From Primula veris (taxonomy: Eukaryota; Streptophyta; Magnoliopsida; Ericales; Primulaceae), in assembly GCA_963682055.1 (NCBI GenBank), contig OY821741.1, forward strand, positions 7,447,501 through 7,511,500: DNA of 64,000 bases. Direction: 5' to 3'. Position 1 is the first letter of the stretch. Each line of letters opens with the position of its first letter. The notes under the pieces are model-generated. The model made no database searches and was not told the DNA's origin. It was given only the letters and a program-made list of their open reading frames with translations. The position numbers and the translations under genes are program-made. Below, in pieces: positions 11,717 through 23,117 of this stretch.

Positions 11717-14700
11717 TCAAGAATATGATCTAATTAACCCCAAATTGTACAGATTCTTCATTACTAAGCTTCCAAGTGATAGCAACATTGCCCCACCAAC
11801 ACCAACTGTTCTTGACTCTTCTTTTTCTTCCTTTTTGTGGTAAATCAGTGGCAAATCCTTCACTTTTAAGCTACTCAAACCAATTTTCTCCCTAACCGAC
11901 TCAATTACATTTGTATGTGGTGTGTTACCATTTGCGTCGGTAACGTAAAAGATATTTAAAACTGTGCCCATTATAGTTGATATCTCTGCTCTTGTCACGT
12001 TTAATGCATTTTCACGAAAAGTTTGCGTTACATCTGCTAAGAGGCCCTTTCTATCGTTTGTGCATAGCTCTAGCCTCACACCCTGTGATACAATATTTTA
12101 CAAAATGAGACATTTTATTGACAGTATAAAAACTGAAAAGGGAAGTCTCGGTTCAAATAGAAGACTTGCTAGAACGTACGAGCAAAATGGCCTTTTCATT
12201 TAATTAGTCTAGTAGTACATAAAGTTTTGGAATTCCCGTGTGTAACTTTCTTACTAATGCAAAACAAGCTATTAGTTTATCTGAATGGGATAAACTTATT
12301 GACGACAACTTAGAAACCACTTCGTCGACTCAAAAGGGTAAGAGCTACTCAAAAAGCTATGATGTGTAACAATGGGTAAAATGTTAAAACAGTTTTTTGT
12401 AATTAACATGATTGGAAAATTAGTCAACAAAACTGAAATCCCTCCTGTCCCAAAATGAGTGGTAAATTAGTGGCAAATCTGTTTATCCCATAGGAGAGTT
12501 GCTACGTATTAGCAAAATCTATTAGCATGCCTAAGCCTTTTCATTTAATCAAGCCAGCAACCAATACAAGCTAGTCTAGTAAAGTTTTAGAATTCCCGTG
12601 TGTCATTTTCTTACCAAAGCAAAACAAGCTATTAGCTTATCTAAATGGGATTAACATATTGACGACAGCTTAGAAACTACTTCGTAGGCTCAAAAGGGTA
12701 AGAGCTAATCAAACCTATAATGTGTAACCATGGGTAAAATGTTAAAACATAGTTCTGTAACATGTGTAACAGCTGCCTGATGAAATTGGAAAATCAGTCA
12801 ACAGAACTGAAATCTCTCCTGTCCCAAAATAAGTTATCATTATAAGTATTTTGGGAATTCAGAAATAAGTTATATCTTAATGATTTGGTTGTGAAAATAT
12901 GCTCAGATAACTCTTTTGCACTCTCATTTGTTTAGCTACTTTGACTTGTAAATATACTTCTGCAATCTTTAAGTTGCAATGATCTATTTATTACATAAGT
13001 CAAATTTCACAATAATATCACCTATTTTAGGATTGTAGGAAGTACCTCAAAGGACCGTCTTTGAATCGCTGCCTGCAGACACACAATCACGTGTTGCTTT
13101 TCAGCGTCTGAACTAATCGGGGTATCATCAGAGTGTCTTACAAAGAACTCCTGATAAAACAATAAGCAAGCCAATCTTAATGATTTGTCGAACATTATTA
13201 ACTATAGCCAAACAAAGAGAATAACAAATGAATATACTACATACCATATAAGCTCGATCACCAGCTGTGTTCACCGTGGCATGGAAGACAATATATTGCA
13301 TATCTGTTAATGTGCAAACTACGTCGAATAAAAGATTAGTCCTATCTTTGCACTGAATGTTCAACACAGAGTACCCCATTTCCAAGCAACTCTGAACCTC
13401 AACTCGAGGGCTATCGCCACAATTTTTTACCACATTCTCTCTCTCATAATCTCTCTCCTCAAACATCATCTGGTGGAGCCTCCTTTCGGTATGAGTCACA
13501 GATGTAGATACATATGTTTTGGCGCTTTGGATATCGTTTTCTCCATTCAAAACTTGTCTTAGCCGAGATTCGATTTCTTTGATCTTCTCAGTGTTTTCAA
13601 TAGGAGAATCAGAATTGGAATCTTTTACAAAAATTTGGGAAGCGATTCTTTTGTTGTGAGTCCATACTTTTGATTCTACTACGTTACATTTGAGATTGGA
13701 TAGTACTGCGAAAATCTCGGATAGTAAGCCGAGACGATCAGTTCCGGTTAGTTCTAGAGCTGTTAGACCATCAAAGCTCTTTGATCTTGCATCATTTATT
13801 GAACAAAGTGACTGCAAACCAGAATTGTTTGGAATTAGTTTCGAGTTTCTCAAAAAGAACACTGCACTTTAAAGAAAATACAGTATAAGAGTGAATATGT
13901 TGCCAATTTTCATCCGTAGCCATCTTATTAATAAACTATGGATTTCAGATATGGTTAAATCAATAGTCACACAACAAAATGCCCTTAGTTTTCCTGAATT
14001 TTAATTTATTAACCGGAAACAAAACTGATTAGAAGAATTATAAGAAAACATAAAGAGCAAAACAGATATAAATAACCACAAGAAACTAATTATATAAAAA
14101 GAAACTATGAGAAACAGTGCTAGTATGCAAAAATGATTTTGTAAGTTTCTAAATACGAATCCAAGCTCTGATTGCAGTTCAAATTTCACAGCTTAACCGT
14201 CTAAATCCTAAAAACTTCTAATCCACAAATGCCAATTTCCTTTAGGCAGGCTCAAATGCTTAATTAGTAAATAACAAAAATAAGCAAGTGTTATTACATT
14301 TACACCAGGAAGTTTAAGTTTGTATATACACAGCATACAGTGATACGTTCAAGTCTTGATTAAAAATTTAAGTTCATCACAAAATGCACACACAACCTTT
14401 AAACCTTAATCAAGTAATGTAAATCATTTGACTCCAAATCTTACAGTTTTCCAAATGTAGGCTATAATTAATTAAGAATATGGTTTAAAATACCTTCTCC
14501 ATGTAGTTGATAACACTATCATCAGTTAACTTGTTTCCGTTCACATCAGTTACGTGAAACACTGTAAATACACCAAAAAAATTAAAGTCCCACCATTAGT
14601 ATTGCAGTTATAAAACAAACGTCATATCAATTAGAAAACAATTTTTTCCTAAACTAAAATCCAATAAACCACATGTAAAGAACACGTTTTGGGTCGTTTC

Positions 14701-16055
14701 AAAGACCAAGGTATGTTCGGCGCATCACCAAAATCCAAAGGAATTTCGGTTTTATGCTCTACGACAACTTATTTCTTCTTTAAGTACAAAAAAACATTTT
14801 TCATGTGCATATTTGTTAAATAAAATGGAGCAATAAAATCGTTCTGTATGGACATCAAACATGAAGTTTGCATTTCCGAAATGGACAAGAATGGTCGAGT
14901 ACAAAATTAAAGTCATACAATGCATAAGGTAGGTCACAAATATCAAATTACATTTGACGATTTGCAAAACACTACTAAAATTTGTTTAGGTGCATAAGAG
15001 AAGAGTAATGTTTTTTTTACTTGACACAAATTGCTTAAGTTGAGAATGAATTGCAGATAATTTTGTTTCAACTTTTTCGCACCGACTAATACGCATTCTG
15101 TGTGTAAATAACATAACACAAAAAATGAAAGTCTCAATTATCAGAAGTTCACAGAATATAGGAAATGAGCTTAATTATTTACCGTCCATGAACCATCTCC
15201 CATCTGAGCATATATACGCCTTCTGTATCGATAGGTTCAAATCCGTCAGCACTTGAACCACTTCTAGAAGAATTCCGTGTTTTCTCGCACTATCAATCTA
15301 CAAAATTACCAAAAGTACAATAATTATAAACCATTAACTAATCAATTTTCGACCTTTCCGACAGTTAGAATTTACTTCTTACGAGGGCTTCAAGCCTTAC
15401 CGTGATACGTGTAGCGTTGGGGCAACCTGCATTATCAACTACCACTCTGCAAAAAAATTATAAAAATTTCAAGACATGAGATTTATGAAATAATTAGTGT
15501 CCAGATACTATTTTTCTAAGGATTGGACCATAACCATTTTTAGGCAACATATTTTTTTATCCAAAATCATTTTTTAAGAAATCTCTTCCAAGAATTTATT
15601 GAAAATATTTTTTAGCCTAAAAATCTCCTTTTCAAAAGCTAAATAATCCGACTTATCAAACAGTCACAAAATTTAAAAAATAATCTCCAAAAAATCTTCT
15701 AAAAAACCTGTTACCAAAACGGTAATTTACTATCCTTTCGAAAATTTCGACAATTCATACATTTTGTCTCAAGTTGGTTTACTCACAGAGTCACAATGAT
15801 AGTCTTAATTTATTAAAAATAACTATGCTTCTGAAAATGAATTTGTTCAATATATAAAAATACTTGCCAGACACATTTCATAAATAAAAAAAAAAACACA
15901 AAAAAGGTGAACTTTGCACATACAATTTATACCAAAATGGGGTAAAAAAATGGTATAGCAAAATTTAACATTAGAAAAAATAAATAAAAATACCTTGGTT
16001 TAGTCATTCTTAAAACAAGCTTTTCATATTCATCTAAATAAGAACCTTTCTCCAT
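11717..16055 (-). CDS. ACR8: ACT-domain repeat protein, ACR7/ACR8 type
   Basis: Seven exons on the minus strand: 16055-15994, 15446-15401, 15297-15183, 14561-14494, 13811-13245, 13150-13046 and 12082-11717. All introns are GT-AG and all phases agree, giving 442 residues; the family is usually 430-455. Four ACT domains are visible: about residues 35-97 ([20 protein letters not shown]), 114-190 ([14 protein letters not shown]), 244-320 ([18 protein letters not shown]) and 324-400 ([16 protein letters not shown]). ACT domains of this class usually bind small ligands, often amino acids; ACR proteins are proposed sensors or regulators without an enzyme domain. The N-terminus ([12 protein letters not shown]) and C-terminus ([20 protein letters not shown]) match Arabidopsis ACR8 from memory. 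Gene order suggests ACR7 (At4g22780), so it may be co-orthologous to both. The ATG context is good (A at -3, G at +4). Intron 6 carries a Stowaway MITE and a duplication. Confidence 0.95.
12165..12833. repeat. Roughly 0.33-kb tandem duplication in ACR intron 6
   Basis: The segment from about 12165 to 12460 recurs at about 12495-12833. Shared runs include 'gaattcccgtgtgt', 'caaaacaagctattag', 'ctcaaaagggtaagagct' and 'gggtaaaatgttaaaac'. Both copies end in the Stowaway left terminus 'ctcctgtcccaaaat', so the duplication happened after that MITE arrived. Confidence 0.85.
12812..13044. mobile_element. Stowaway-like MITE abutting the ACR intron 6 donor
   Basis: The left end TCTCTCCTGTCCCAAAATAA and the right end, reverse-complemented TACTTCCTACAATCCTAAAA, follow the Stowaway consensus CTCCCTCCGTCCC. 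The right TA (13043-13044) is intron positions +2/+3 of the minus-strand donor GTACTTCC. Confidence 0.65.
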
Positions 16056-16350
16056 ATTATTACTTACTACTCACAAAATTATCCTCTTAATTAATACTTC
16101 TAATTAAAATACCCAACTTTAATACTTATAATTTATATGAGAAACAAAATGCCAGTTAAAAAAAGCTCTGTTTTTCAAAAACTAAAACACATTTATATAT
16201 ATATATATATTGATATATAGATACAATGTCCTGTCTCTCTCTCTCTCTAAAATATCTCCCCCCCAAAATCTTTCTTTTCTCTCTTTAGATTTCCTTTTTT
16301 TTTCTTTACTCTTTTAATACTATATATTATATATATAATATATAGTAGAG
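16056..16350 (-). promoter_or_regulatory. Probable ACR promoter and leader region
   Basis: Read on the minus strand, a TATATAATATATAG stretch (about 16320-16345) precedes a GA-rich tract (the CT repeats at about 16229-16290) and an A-rich leader before the ATG at 16055. CT/GA-rich leaders are common in plant genes. The transcription start is not determined. Confidence 0.35.
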
Positions 16351-16713
16351 TCCTATGTTTTTCCGTGTTTTTATAGACTTTCGTGTCATTTCCATGTTTT
16401 TTTATTTATTTTTGTTCAAATTTTCTTTAGATCCTATGTCATTATTTTATTTTATGTGTTTCTTATTTATTTTTGTTTAAATTTTAATAAATTTTAATTT
16501 TTTTTTGTATTTTTATAGACTTTTATCATCATGCTTATTATTTATGTGAAAAGAGCTTATGAAGAATTAAAACAATTATTTATAAAAAAAATCATATTAA
16601 TTTATAAAATTATAAAATAGTAGTAAACACTTAAAAAAAAACTTAATATTCACGGTAATAAAATTATAGATTTTTTATTGGATTCACACCAATCGGGTGG
16701 GCAGCTCCGCTAG
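16309..16713 (+). mobile_element. Possible small Helitron
   Basis: The 3' side ends '...gggtgggcagctccgCTAG' followed by T, with a short CACC/GGTG stem upstream. The 5' side starts TCTTTTAATACTATATATTA. Both resemble Helitron ends, but the hairpin is weak and the insertion site (A|T) is not perfect. Confidence 0.3.
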
Positions 16714-16733
16714 TATATTATATGCAAACTTAA

Positions 16734-16974
16734 TATTTCATACGTTTTCATTTAATTGTCCACTACGAAACTACGTGCAATTTTGCCCGGCTTATAACTT
16801 GTATCAAAATTATCGAAATAATTTTTTTTTAAAAATCTAATCATAAAATTTAATACTTGAACTATTCGATTAACTTTAAAAAAAATTCATTCCGACAATT
16901 TTAATATAAGTTCTTGGCCGGTCAAAAATACACGTAGTTTCATACTGGAGAATTAAATAGGAACGTAGGGAGTA
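16734..16974. mobile_element. Stowaway MITE, core family copy 1
   Basis: TA-flanked. The left end TATTTCATACGTTTTCATTT and the reverse-complemented right end TACTCCCTACGTTCCTATTT are inverted repeats of Stowaway type. The internal arms carry 'cttgtatcaaaattatcgaaat' words shared with the copies at 43116, 47966, 55630 and 63549. Confidence 0.85.
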
Positions 16975-18427
16975 GTATTTGAGAAACACCACTATAATTA
17001 AGGGTGTACACAACCAATATAATTTTTAAATTTTAATTTTGAATTAATTTTAGACTAGTTATTTTTGTGTTTATTAATATGTGTTGGGTTTTTAGTGGAT
17101 GACGCATCCTAAATTATAGTGTACAGGGTGTACAGTAGTGTTAGTCATAATATTTGGACATAATATTGTTCTAAATGATCTTTTTGAATTTTACTAATTA
17201 AATCATAATATTTTATTTCTTTATTCCAAATTAGACTATGTGAGACTTTTCTCTTAAAAATAATTGTTGGACTGTATCAATATATCTATAATCGTAATTG
17301 TAGATTATTTTTTTTAAAATTTTTTTAACAAATATTTTGAGTTATAAAGATAAGAAAACACGAAAATATACATAAAATAATAATGGACGAAAGGTTCCGG
17401 ACTCATTTTGATCCCCAGCTATCCGGTCTAAATTCTTATTTTTACTAGGAATTCTTTTTATTACTAAAATGGTAATTCCATCTTTATATTTTTCCTATAT
17501 TGGAGATTTTTATTGTACAAGCAATTTTTGGTATCCAGACCTTGTATGTTTTTTTTCACAATTTTTTTTATCAGATGTGTCACCCACTTTTGTCATGACG
17601 GTAAACAAGATACTAACGTATTCCGTCATTAAAATCTTAAAAAATTAGTGTTTCAAGCCTACTTATCAAAATTAGCGTTTTTCTCTATCCCATTTAGAAT
17701 TGAGTGTTGCTATTGCAACCCAAAAAAACTATCTGAAACTTTTTTCCGTGAGATGACTTGCCTAGTCATACTCATACCAACACTATTCTAGATGTATGTA
17801 AGTCTAAATATATGAGTAATGTATTAGAAATATTCATAACCAAAAATACAACTACAAGTTAAGAAAAAATGAATAAGTGATAATTGTATTTTAAAAAATA
17901 GTGTTGTTATTGCCATCTTCAAAATCAATCTTTAAATTTAAACCGCCGACGTGTATTTTATTAATCACACACTCCATAGGCTAGACTCATAACTTACACA
18001 CTTCATAAGCTAGTAAAATATATATTTATCCATCCAAATATACATAAAATTTTATAATTTGATAAATCAAAATATAAATATTCAACATAATAAAAATCCA
18101 ATCTACTAAAAACTCAAATAAAAATATACTAGAACCTTATTTGAATCTACGTACCTTAAATTTAAATATTGATTAAAAATAAAAAATTTGTTAAATATAA
18201 AAACCCAACCAACAATAAACCCAAATAAAAATATGCTAAAATCCTAGATGAGCATACCCTAAATTTAAATATTAATTAAAAATAAAAAAAATATTAAATC
18301 TAGTATTAATAACAATCAAAATCATTGATGAGCTACATATGTCATGTAATGTGACACACCACGAGTTGATTTTTTTTGCTAGTAAAAATGTATGATCAAA
18401 ACCATTTTCCATTTAATATAAATTAGA

Positions 18428-18780
18428 AGTAAATTATTACAATTTAACATTAACAATTAAAAAACAGGATAAGTGGATTTGTCATGTGTATATACCACGA
18501 GTTGATTTTTTAGATATAAAAATAGATGAACAAAATTATTTCCCTTTTGAATTCTTATTTTGTAACCCGGAAAAAAATGCAATTTACTTGCTAGTAGAAA
18601 AAATGCAAGAAAATATATACACCAATATTAACAAAACCAACACACACTTAGAGTAAATTATTATCATTTAACATTAACAATTAAAAAACATGATAAGTGG
18701 ATTTGTCATGTCTATATACCACGAGTTGACTTTTTAGATATAAAAATAGCTGAGCAAAATTATTTTTCTTTTGAATTCTT
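18428..18780. repeat. Direct duplication of about 130 bp, 224 bp apart
   Basis: 18428-18557 and 18652-18780 share nearly all bases, from 'agtaaattatta' through 'accacgagttga' to 'ttttgaattctta'. A partial third copy of the 'accacgagttgatttttt' part lies near 18350. Confidence 0.85.
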
Positions 18781-19283
18781 AAATTTTACTGACGTATTTT
18801 ATCAATTTTAGCATGAGATTTAAAAAATATAAAATTAAACCTTTTTTAGTGATTATTTTTCAGCACTTTATTTCAAGGCTAGGTCAACTAATCACAAGAA
18901 ACGCCCCATCTAACCTACCAATAAGGTAGTTGTGAATGCCGGTTCACGTGCCATCTCAATAATAACCCAATTCGTAAAATAAATTATGAGATGAATTATA
19001 GCGAGTTGATAAAATTTAAATGTCAACCATACTCAACCCGTTACAATTAAAACCACAACCCAATACAACCCAACCTGCAAAATAAATTGCGGGTTGGGAC
19101 GGGATTTATTTTGGTAATTTATTTTTTATATTTTGCATAATTAACCTAAAATTTAAAATAAATTAAATTTTTCATAGAGAAATATAAAATAAAAACAATC
19201 AAGATACGTTTAGAAATATTCACGAATAAGTAACAAAACTAAAATATAACAAGAATGAAAGGTTGATATCTTAAAATACATAC

Positions 19284-19311
19284 AATATATATATATATAT
19301 ATATATATATT
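19284..19311. repeat. (AT)n microsatellite
   Basis: A perfect AT dinucleotide run. Confidence 0.9.
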
Positions 19312-19784
19312 ACGGTTTAAAACGGGTTGTGACGAATTACCCGCGGTTTGAAAATCTCAATCCTAACCCAACCTGCAAAATATGTGGAGGATTATGACAG
19401 GCGTATTGATTTTTTTTGAACGCTCAATTCGTATGGATTGAGTTACAGTTTTGATTTACGGATTTTTTTATCTAACGTGCGTCAAAATCAATAACTAGTG
19501 AGTGTACTTATCGATGATTCCCACGTGGAGGAGGGTTCAGACCAGCTCATTTCCAAAGTGCTTGGAGGTACTAAATTTTTTAAAATGTTTTTACATGTTT
19601 TCTTATTTATTTTTTTATATCTAAAATCAGGAGAAAATACGTTTATTGTATTTATATCAATGTCCGTGAAAAATAGTGTAACGATCTGATCCCACAGACC
19701 GAACCACCACGTCCGTAACAACAATATTCCCACAGACCGAACCGCCACGTCCGTAGCAACAATATTGTCTGCTTTGGACACAAC

Positions 19785-19850
19785 TTTCCAGAGGGGTCAC
19801 CCATCCTGGTACTACTCCAAGCTAAGCATGCTTAACTATGGAGTTCCGTC
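19785..19850 (-). other. 5S rRNA-like Pol III control region in the 3' LTR
   Basis: On the minus strand the sequence resembles the second half of plant 5S rRNA: AACTCC, then AGTTAAGCATGCTT (A box), then GTAGTACCAGGATGGGTGAC (C box). The A and C boxes are well kept. This is part of the Cassandra LTR and not a functional 5S gene. Confidence 0.9.
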
Positions 19851-20185
19851 CTCGCTATTGTGCGGCACGAATTTAAAAGACCTTGTTGATAGGAAATGAA
19901 TATTTAAGCCCATATATCACACGAGTACTCTCATATCTGGGCGATGTGGAACTGACGTACAACACCGCACCATAGAAATTCCTTCATGAAAATTTGGGTC
20001 GTCACAATCACCCCCTTTAGGCATGACGTCCTCGTCGGACACGTTGTCCTTCAGGGGCCCACCCACACGTGCTAGTCCCTACATTTCCGGCTAGATAGAG
20101 GCTCTGATACCACTTGTAATGACCCGTCCCCCAGACCGGACCGCCACGCTCGTATCAACAATATTGTCCGCTTTGACACAACTTC

Positions 20186-20246
20186 CCAGGGGGGTCGGCC
20201 ATCCTGGTAATACTCCAAGCTAAGTATGCTTAACTATGGAGTTCCG
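20186..20246 (-). other. 5S rRNA-like region in the 5' LTR (C box mutated)
   Basis: Same 5S-like block as in the other LTR, but the C box reads GTATTACCAGGATGGCCGAC, with changes at two positions likely to matter for TFIIIA/Pol III recognition. Confidence 0.85.
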
Positions 20247-20409
20247 TCCTCGTTATTGTGCCGCACGGCTTTAAAAAGCCTTATTGAGAGAAAATAGATA
20301 TTTAACCTCATATATCACACGAGTACTCTCATATCTGGGCGATGTGAGACTGACGCACAACACCGCATCACAAAAATTCCTTACTTAAAATCTGGGTCAT
20401 CACAAATAG

Positions 20410-21321
20410 ATTCCGAAATACGAGATATAATAACCATAATTTCATCGATTTATTTTGTTATGTCATTAATTTAGCGAAAATTGACTAGTAAAAAAATAAT
20501 TAGAAGTTGTATTACTCTGGTAACTAAATTGGTAATAACTATGTACTTTTTACTCTAATATGAGTGGAGGCAACATGTTTGAAGTAAACCACTAAAGTAT
20601 TTACTTTTTTTTTTTTTTAACAAACAACAAATTTATTATGCTCCATATAATAATTAGTAATGGTATATATTTTGAAATTGGTATAGCAACAAATATGATG
20701 ACTTTTTCATGAAAGCTTTAGATCTGCCGACCGGTATAATAAATAATAATGACATACATATATATACGTGTTTATAGTGGTGGCACTGTCTTATTTGATG
20801 TCCTAGAATAGGCCGGTTGTTTTTCCTAATGAGAAACATCATTGCCTAACACTTATATTTATGGGATTATAATATATAGTTTGATGGGAATGATTGTTAT
20901 AACTGGATTGTCTGTTAGGAAAAAATCCAAGCATTAAAGAGCTTTTTTTAATGGCTAAAATATTACACGTATAGCTTTTGTACAAATATTTGAGTTAAAA
21001 ACATACACTATAGTATTAAAAAGTTATTTGATTATTAAGTTATAAGTTCTTAAAACAGCGGGCAATATTATGCATGCTGTTTTCATAGCTATTAGCAATG
21101 AACTCTTGAATCGAAATACTATTATACTGCCCAAAAATGGAGAAATAATTCCAGACAAAAAATTGAAATAATTGTCACACCATCTAGATTCCATAATATT
21201 GACCTATATTTTGTGATATTATATACAGTAGCAAATACTATCAATTATATATGTTTCACTGCAAAGTTCTTTTCTAGCAAGTGTAGTTATTGAAGTTTTA
21301 ACAGAAATACAATTGGTATGA
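20410..21321. other. Intergenic, nothing recognised
   Basis: AT-rich DNA without a supported gene or clear repeat boundary. Confidence 0.6.
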
Positions 21322-21489
21322 CACTATACGAAAAAGTTAAGATAGTAACAGTTTATTTTTTGAAAACTGATGGAAAAGTGAGTGTCACTAAATTTTAGTT
21401 GCTAAACTGTTGCTAAAATTTAGCGACAGTCATTTTACTATCATTTTAGCAACAAACGTTCTGATGGTAAACTGACATTTTTTATAGTG
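21322..21489. mobile_element. CACTA MITE, family C copy 1
   Basis: 168 bp, starting CACTATACGAAAAAG and ending TTTTTATAGTG, flanked by perfect TGA duplications (21319-21321, 21490-21492). Palindromic interior with 'gtgtcactaaattttag' and 'tttagcaac' motifs, shared with 53941-54130. Confidence 0.9.
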
Positions 21490-23117
21490 TGATCAAGAAT
21501 CCTCAAAATTTGCTCTACATACAGAAGACGCTGAGACTATGAAAAGAAAGTATCATAGTTTCCTTACTAAAATGTGACACAGAGCAACCCTATCATGTTT
21601 TCTATTCCATGTACTAAATTTTAAGAGTAAATCTCATTTTTTTCTTATTCATCTGTTCATTTTGCACTTACACACTATATATCAGTTTTCTTATCATTCT
21701 CTTTATTCTTATTATTTTGTCATTTTATCCTTTTAACATATATTCTACTAATATATTTCATAGAGGAATAGAGGAGAGAAGAGAGAGAGAAAACTATTAA
21801 AACATTTTGAGTTAGATTTTGTTTCCTTGTTTTTAAGGTGAATGGGAAAAAATTGAGTGACTACTTAAATTTTAGGGAATGATTAATTAGGGTAACTGAT
21901 ACAAACACTTTTTTTCCTCAAAACCACTAAAAATAGAATGAGGCACCGGATTGGGGGTGCTCTTGACTATGAAAAGTTTGATTCTATGTTGTGATATTGA
22001 GACTATCTCAATTATGTATATGCATAACAACCAAGTTAAGAAGGAGTATCACTTAAGTATTGGAGAAGTTCAAAACTTGAGAAAACTGACAATAATATAT
22101 AAAATTTTGTGACCAAGCCTAAATTTTGTGACCAAGGAGTATCAAGTCTAAATTTTTTGGTGTTCATTCCATGGTCAAACTTGAAAGTTACTTTGTTAAC
22201 GAATCGTTGTTCGTTCAACGGTCAAACTTTCAGTTTCTGGTGTTCGTTTATATAAATATGAACCAATATTCTCAGCAAACTAACAAACATGAACGACATC
22301 GGTAAAAACTACACAAGTACTGAAGTGTTTATAAATCTCCCCGCCTCCACCCAACCCTCAAACCTATATAAGCCGCCAGCCAGGGGTGGGGGAGAGGCGG
22401 CAGTGCTCCCCCTCCCCCCCGCCCTCTTTTCTATCACCTCGTCTCCTCTCTCTTCCCTTTTCATCCACTTCTCATCTCAACCCCTCTATCCTCTAATCTC
22501 CTCCCCCTCTCCTCTCCTCTCATCTCTCTTCGGTCCCCTAGCTTTCTTCCTTTCCGCTTCTACTTGCTCACCTTTGTTATCTTTCTATTCTCCCAATCTC
22601 CTTCTGTCCACAGATCTGCTTTCCTTGTCTCATCTCCACATTCTCTCCTCAACCATTCAATACACCTTTATTGCGTATTCTCCTTACCACTTCTCGTCCT
22701 CCGAAATTCTTCTCCTTTTTAGATTCGACTAAGTGTTAAATGTGTCCTATTTGTTGGTAGTATTGTTGCAACCGGGATCTTGGTTTGAGACAGGCTACTA
22801 CATCATGAGTGTTGGCGAGCATAGGTAGCCTTTGGATTTCTAGACCTAGTAGGCTTGATTAGACCGAGTTAAGAGTGTGTTGGTATCTCAGTCGCAACTC
22901 CGGTACCAGATTGGGTTTACACTTGTATGCTTTTTTTGCTTATGCTTATTCTCGGTCTGTTATGCCCTTATCTCGTTTTGAGGTTGTATATTTTTCTTAT
23001 ATCAATCCAGGCCGTTTGCTCTCTATATTGGATTTGTCGGATGGCTTATTCTGCACCTAAATTGATGTTTTATATAATATGATCATTTCTCGACTATCGT
23101 TTAATGAGTATTGACGG

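Larger units (their letters stand above)
16975..19670. other. AT-rich intergenic DNA, no gene
   Basis: No coding region is seen. Contents are a direct duplication (18428-18780), a short tandem duplication near 18100-18300, a hAT-like relic with 'acccgt' and 'gggttgtgac' words near 19020-19400, and an (AT)n tract at 19284-19311. Confidence 0.6.
19677..20404 (-). mobile_element. Complete Cassandra TRIM retrotransposon with 5S-like LTRs
   Basis: A 728-bp element lies between perfect 5-bp target duplications AATAG (19672-19676 and 20405-20409). The LTRs are 19677-20006 (330 bp, the 3' LTR) and 20115-20404 (290 bp, the 5' LTR), each TG...CA on either strand. The extra 40 bp in the 3' LTR is a tandem repeat of the 'cagaccgaaccRccacgtccgta' block. 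Next to the 5' LTR, 20101-20112 reads on the minus strand TGGTATCAGAGC, the initiator tRNA-Met primer-binding site. Next to the 3' LTR is a purine tract, AAAGGGGGTGAT. The LTRs contain 5S rRNA-like sequence, which defines Cassandra. There is no protein coding; movement would need enzymes from other elements. Confidence 0.95.

Noticed and set aside
19785..20246. Possible 5S rRNA genes
   Set aside because: The 5S-like blocks are partial, lie in both LTRs, and are flanked by a primer-binding site and target duplications, so they are Cassandra LTR parts.
22289..22732. 147-codon open frame, Ser/Pro/Leu-rich, on +
   Set aside because: It is a translation of a C/T-rich leader whose start codon overlaps the 15-bp target duplication of a retroposon. 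No domain and no conservation signal.
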